Source: Sphingomonadaceae bacterium (GTDB taxonomy: Bacteria > Pseudomonadota > Alphaproteobacteria > Sphingomonadales > Sphingomonadaceae). From it: a stretch of 15,900 bases of DNA. The position numbers and the translations under genes were made by a program. The notes under the pieces are model-generated. The model made no database searches. It saw nothing but the letters and a program-made list of their open reading frames with translations, and was not told the origin of the DNA. Below are positions 13,545 through 15,900 of this stretch, piece after piece. Positions within the stretch are counted from its first letter, which is position 1, and each line of letters begins with the position of its first letter. The stretch covers positions 1 through 15,900 of the forward strand of contig RFSU01000026.1 of assembly GCA_009923795.1 (NCBI GenBank). Direction: 5' to 3'.

Positions 13545-14198
13545 ATGCTTTTGAGTGACCGTGTTCTTTTCCTCGATGGCGAGGCACTTGTCCTCGACAA
13601 ACCAGCGGGCCTTCCTGTCGACGAACCGCGCGACAAATCGCTCAGCGTCGAAAATCATCTGGGCAGCCTGACCTTCGGCTTTCAACGATGGCCATTGCCC
13701 GTCCACCGGCTGGATCGCGATACCTCTGGCTGCCTGTTGCTGGCCCGCAATCCAAAGGCGCACAAACGCTTTGCCGCCGCTTTTGAAGCCGGGGTGGTTG
13801 AGAAAACCTATCTCGCGGTGTTGGAGGGCATTCCATCGGAGAGCCAAGGCGTGATCGATATGGCGCTTGGTAAAACGAGCAGCGCGCAAGACGGCTGGCG
13901 CATCATCCCTGATCCAAAGGGCAAGCGCGCCGTGACCCACTGGCAGGTTCTGGCCGAAGCAGACGGGCGGTGCCTTGTTGAGTTTAAGCCAGAAACGGGC
14001 CGCACCCATCAATTGCGCGTGCATGCCGCCAGTGGCCTTGGCATCCCCATTGCGGGTGACCCGGTGTACGGCACAGGCAGAGGGCCGATGCTGCTTCATG
14101 CCAGCAAGCTGACGCTGGCGCGCGGCGACAAAGCCCCGATAGATGCGCTCGCCCCCCTGCCGGAAACCTTCCTCAAAGCTGGTTTTGGCCATGGCTGA
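13545..14198 (+). CDS. rluA: RluA-family RNA pseudouridine synthase
   Basis: The enzyme converts specific uridines to pseudouridine in rRNA and/or tRNA. The 217-residue protein has the catalytic motif HRLDRDTSG (54-62) with Asp57, and the conserved ETGRTHQLRVH further on. It has no N-terminal S4 domain, and its length is close to E. coli RluA (23S rRNA and tRNA) rather than RluC or RluD, so the symbol is given at family level only. The ATG at 13545 has a modest purine stretch upstream. The gene overlaps the next one (arfB) by eight bases, and arfB overlaps the sulfoxide reductase by one, so the three are translated from one message. Confidence 0.88.
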   Translation: MLLSDRVLFLDGEALVLDKPAGLPVDEPRDKSLSVENHLGSLTFGFQRWPLPVHRLDRDTSGCLLLARNPKAHKRFAAAFEAGVVEKTYLAVLEGIPSESQGVIDMALGKTSSAQDGWRIIPDPKGKRAVTHWQVLAEADGRCLVEFKPETGRTHQLRVHAASGLGIPIAGDPVYGTGRGPMLLHASKLTLARGDKAPIDALAPLPETFLKAGFGHG

Positions 14199-14598
14199 CG
14201 CCCCGCCGCTTCCGGAGGATGCGATTGAGGAAAAATTCCTCGCTGCAACCGGGCCGGGCGGCCAGAATGTCAACAAAGTCGCAACCGCCGTTCAGCTGCG
14301 CCTGAATGTCTACGCCCTACGGCTGCTCCCGGCCGTCTTTGCACGCTTGAAAGTTTTGGCAGGCAGCCGATGGACGGCAGAGGGCGAAATTGTCATTACC
14401 GCGCGCACCCATCGATCGCAGGAGGCCAACCGCCTTGAAGCGCGCGAACGCTTGGCCGAAATGGTCGCCCGCGCCCACATGCTTCCGGCACATCGGATCA
14501 AAACCAAACCGAAAAGGGCCGCCAAAGAACGGCGCTTGACGGGCAAAGCCATTCGCGGCGATGTGAAAAAAGGGCGCGGAAAGATAAGGATCGACTGA
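14191..14598 (+). CDS. arfB: Alternative ribosome-rescue factor / peptidyl-tRNA hydrolase ArfB
   Basis: ArfB frees ribosomes stalled at the end of a broken mRNA by hydrolysing the peptidyl-tRNA. The 135-residue protein carries the release-factor motif GPGGQNVNK near residue 20 with the catalytic GGQ, an RF-like domain, and a strongly basic C-terminal tail (KTKPKRAAKERR to GRGKIRID) that in this family enters the empty mRNA channel. There are no codon-recognition domains, which separates it from RF1 and RF2. The ATG at 14191 lies inside the end of rluA; an upstream in-frame ATG at 14143 would add residues read from within the rluA coding sequence. It abuts the next gene as TGATG. Confidence 0.92.
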   Translation: MADAPPLPEDAIEEKFLAATGPGGQNVNKVATAVQLRLNVYALRLLPAVFARLKVLAGSRWTAEGEIVITARTHRSQEANRLEARERLAEMVARAHMLPAHRIKTKPKRAAKERRLTGKAIRGDVKKGRGKIRID

Positions 14599-15083
14599 TG
14601 TACAGCTTTGACATCGACGTCAGCAGCAAGACGGCGCTCTATGCAGACCTTCTGTCTGCGATTGACGCCATCACCAGCGATGAGCCGGATGCCATTGCCA
14701 ATATGGCCAATGTCGCCGCCCTTATCTGGGAGGCCGTGCCCGATCTCAACTGGGCAGGCTTTTATCGCCTGTTGGGCGACACGCTGATCCTCGGCCCGTT
14801 TCAGGGCAAGGCGGCGTGCATCCGCATTCCGATTGGAAAGGGGGTCTGTGGTGCGGCTGCCGAGCGCAAAACGACCCAGCTTGTCCGGGATGTTCATGCT
14901 TTTCCAGGTCATATTGCTTGTGATGCGGCGTCCCAATCTGAACTGGTCGTGCCGATCCTCTTCCAAAGTCGGCTGATCGCGGTGCTTGATCTCGATAGTC
15001 CGCGCCCAGCCCGGTTCGATGAAGAGGATCAGCGCGGCTTTGAGGCGATATGCACCCTCATTGCACCGCGATTGGCGGCTTAA
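14598..15083 (+). CDS. msrC: Free methionine-(R)-sulfoxide reductase (GAF domain)
   Basis: fRMsr reduces free L-methionine-(R)-sulfoxide in the cytoplasm using thioredoxin. The 161-residue protein is a single GAF domain of the usual family length. The three redox cysteines are all present: Cys74 (AACIRIP), Cys84 (GKGVCGAA) and Cys108 (GHIACDAAS), matching the Cys84/Cys94/Cys118 pattern of the E. coli enzyme. The start ATG overlaps the arfB stop by one base (TGATG) with AAGGA seven bases upstream. It ends tail to tail with the stress protein gene, with both UAA stops inside one TTAA. An ordinary signalling GAF domain is unlikely, given the cysteines. Confidence 0.92.
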   Translation: MYSFDIDVSSKTALYADLLSAIDAITSDEPDAIANMANVAALIWEAVPDLNWAGFYRLLGDTLILGPFQGKAACIRIPIGKGVCGAAAERKTTQLVRDVHAFPGHIACDAASQSELVVPILFQSRLIAVLDLDSPRPARFDEEDQRGFEAICTLIAPRLAA

Positions 15084-15535
15084 CTCAATCGATCGAGCGC
15101 CGCGCGATCCAATGATCCGGGGATGATCATCAACGGACAAGGCAGGCTGGACACGCCAGCCCCCGAAAAATGCGTGACCAGCGGGCCGGGTGCTCCGGTT
15201 CGGGCGGCCCCCAGCACAAGGGTTGCAATATCTGGGTTTTCCGAAATTGCTTCTGCAATCGCCGCAACCGGATCGCCATGTTTCACGATGATGCGTGGCA
15301 GAACACCCCGTTCATCCCCCAACATATCCAATGCCTGTTTGGCCACATCTTGGGCGCGTTCTTCGGCTTCGGCCTCAATGGTTGCCTGAATCGATCCAAA
15401 GGCCACAAAATCCTGCGGCTCAACAATTGTTAAGATGGCAATGGCCCCGCCCGTTTTGGCGGCACGTCGGGCAGCAAAGCGCACCGCAATCTCGGCCTCC
15501 GCCGTTGCATCGGCAATCACCAAATATGTCCGCAC
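15080..15535 (-). CDS. Universal stress protein (UspA family)
   Basis: The 151-residue cytoplasmic protein has the alternating strand-helix Usp fold: a first strand RTYLVIAD, AAILTIVEP, a central helix and the C-terminal part VLGAARTGAPGPLVTHFSG ending in CPLMIIPG. The ATP-binding signature G-x2-G-x9-G-(S/T) is not well kept, so nucleotide binding is uncertain. The GTG at 15535 (protein begins RTYLVI after the initiator) was chosen over a TTG at 15538: AAGGGG at 15544-15549 is eight bases from the GTG, and relatives start with this residue. It is divergent from the pyruvate dehydrogenase gene and the 128 bases between them hold an inverted repeat. Confidence 0.85.
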   Translation of the reverse strand: MRTYLVIADATAEAEIAVRFAARRAAKTGGAIAILTIVEPQDFVAFGSIQATIEAEAEERAQDVAKQALDMLGDERGVLPRIIVKHGDPVAAIAEAISENPDIATLVLGAARTGAPGPLVTHFSGAGVSSLPCPLMIIPGSLDRAALDRLS

Positions 15536-15571
15536 CAACCCAGCCCCTTATTGAAAACGAATGCGCACAGG

Positions 15572-15597
15572 TTGCGCCAATCCGGGGACTGGCGCAA
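15572..15597. promoter_or_regulatory. Inverted repeat between usp and the pdh gene
   Basis: TTGCGCCA (15572-15579) and TGGCGCAA (15590-15597) are perfect 8-bp inverted halves with a ten-base centre, so the half-sites are 18 bases apart. The repeat lies between two divergent starts (15535 and 15664) and could be an operator for either. A hairpin in a usp or pdh leader is the alternative. Confidence 0.45.
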
Positions 15598-15663
15598 GCC
15601 GAACTCCGACGCTAGGGAATCGCAAGCTTTAAAAACAGAATTTTCCCCAAGGGAGCCCGATAT

Positions 15664-15900
15664 ATGTCGATCGAACTGAAAATGCCCGCTTTGTCCCCAA
15701 CGATGGAAGAGGGAACTCTTGCCCGCTGGTTGGTCAAAGAGGGGGACATGGTCAAATCGGGCGATATTCTGGCGGAAATTGAAACCGACAAGGCAACGAT
15801 GGAGTTTGAGGCAGTCGATGAAGGCACGATCAGCCAGATTCTGGTGGCCGAAGGCACCGATGGCGTGAAGGTCGGCACCGTGATTGCGCTCATTCAGGGT
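15664..15900 (+). CDS. Pyruvate dehydrogenase complex subunit with N-terminal lipoyl domain, probably E2 (partial)
   Basis: Only the first 79 codons are in the window. They encode a complete lipoyl domain: KMPALSPTMEEGTL at the start, then EIETDKATMEFEAVDEG with the lipoylated lysine at Lys43. The domain carries acyl groups between active sites of the complex. In alphaproteobacteria both E2 and the beta subunit of E1 can begin this way. E2 (dihydrolipoamide acetyltransferase) is slightly favoured because no E1 alpha gene precedes it, which would normally stand just before E1 beta. AAGGGAG at 15649-15655 sits eight bases before the ATG. The gene runs off the right edge. Confidence 0.85.
   Translation, partial: MSIELKMPALSPTMEEGTLARWLVKEGDMVKSGDILAEIETDKATMEFEAVDEGTISQILVAEGTDGVKVGTVIALIQG

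Noticed and set aside
13164..14276. 370-codon open frame on the minus strand
   Set aside because: It lies opposite the small membrane gene and rluA, which have clear family motifs. Its translation has no recognisable domain and it has no ribosome binding site.
14310..15140. 276-codon minus-strand frame opposite arfB and msrC
   Set aside because: Both genes on the plus strand have complete catalytic motifs and overlapping starts; the antisense frame has none.

Overview
The window reads as chromosomal DNA of an alphaproteobacterium, most likely a member of the Sphingomonadaceae. This rests on the protein sequences (ACP, FabF, LepA, the lipoyl domain), the acpP-fabF-mltG order, the moderately high G+C, and a GC-rich inverted-repeat element of the kind common between sphingomonad genes. 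The genus cannot be fixed from the sequence alone. I see no insertion sequence, phage gene, CRISPR array, tRNA or rRNA.

Layout. 46-2600 (+): fatty-acid and cell-wall genes acpP, fabF and mltG, with a terminator-like hairpin between acpP and fabF. 2601-5160 (-): an EmrAB-type efflux pair that abuts mltG stop to stop. 5171-6240: a compact regulatory region. A perfect FNR/FixK-type box sits at the class II position in front of a SpoIIAA-like (STAS/SEC14) gene at 5303-5707. On the opposite strand there is a 39-residue membrane protein gene (5846-5965) with a structured leader, a second FNR-like box and a strong-looking promoter. 6204-8080 (-): lepA with its intrinsic terminator. 8140-8222: a REP-like element. 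8230-9162 (-): an epoxide-hydrolase-type alpha/beta hydrolase. 9260-9396 (+): a probable small RNA gene of about 100 nt with its own U7 terminator. 9427-11192 (-): an operon of a HAD-like protein, PnuC and a NadR-type ribosylnicotinamide kinase. 11275-13167 (+): a DUF3604 (PHP-like) lipoprotein. 13302-15083 (+): a small membrane protein, then the overlapping genes rluA, arfB and a free-methionine-(R)-sulfoxide reductase. 15080-15535 (-): a universal stress protein. 15664 to the end (+): the N-terminal lipoyl domain of a pyruvate dehydrogenase complex subunit.

How the genes work together. PnuC and the NadR-type kinase form a nicotinamide riboside uptake and phosphorylation pair with translationally coupled ends. 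The rluA-arfB-fRMsr operon joins RNA modification, rescue of stalled ribosomes and repair of oxidised methionine. EmrA and EmrB overlap and act as one export unit. The least ordinary parts are non-coding. One is the 5171-6240 region, where oxygen- or redox-responsive control of a STAS-like protein and of a micro-protein is predicted and four alternating GAGGAGG/CCTCCTC segments could switch a ribosome binding site. The other is the orphan terminator at 9369-9396, which marks a probable small RNA.
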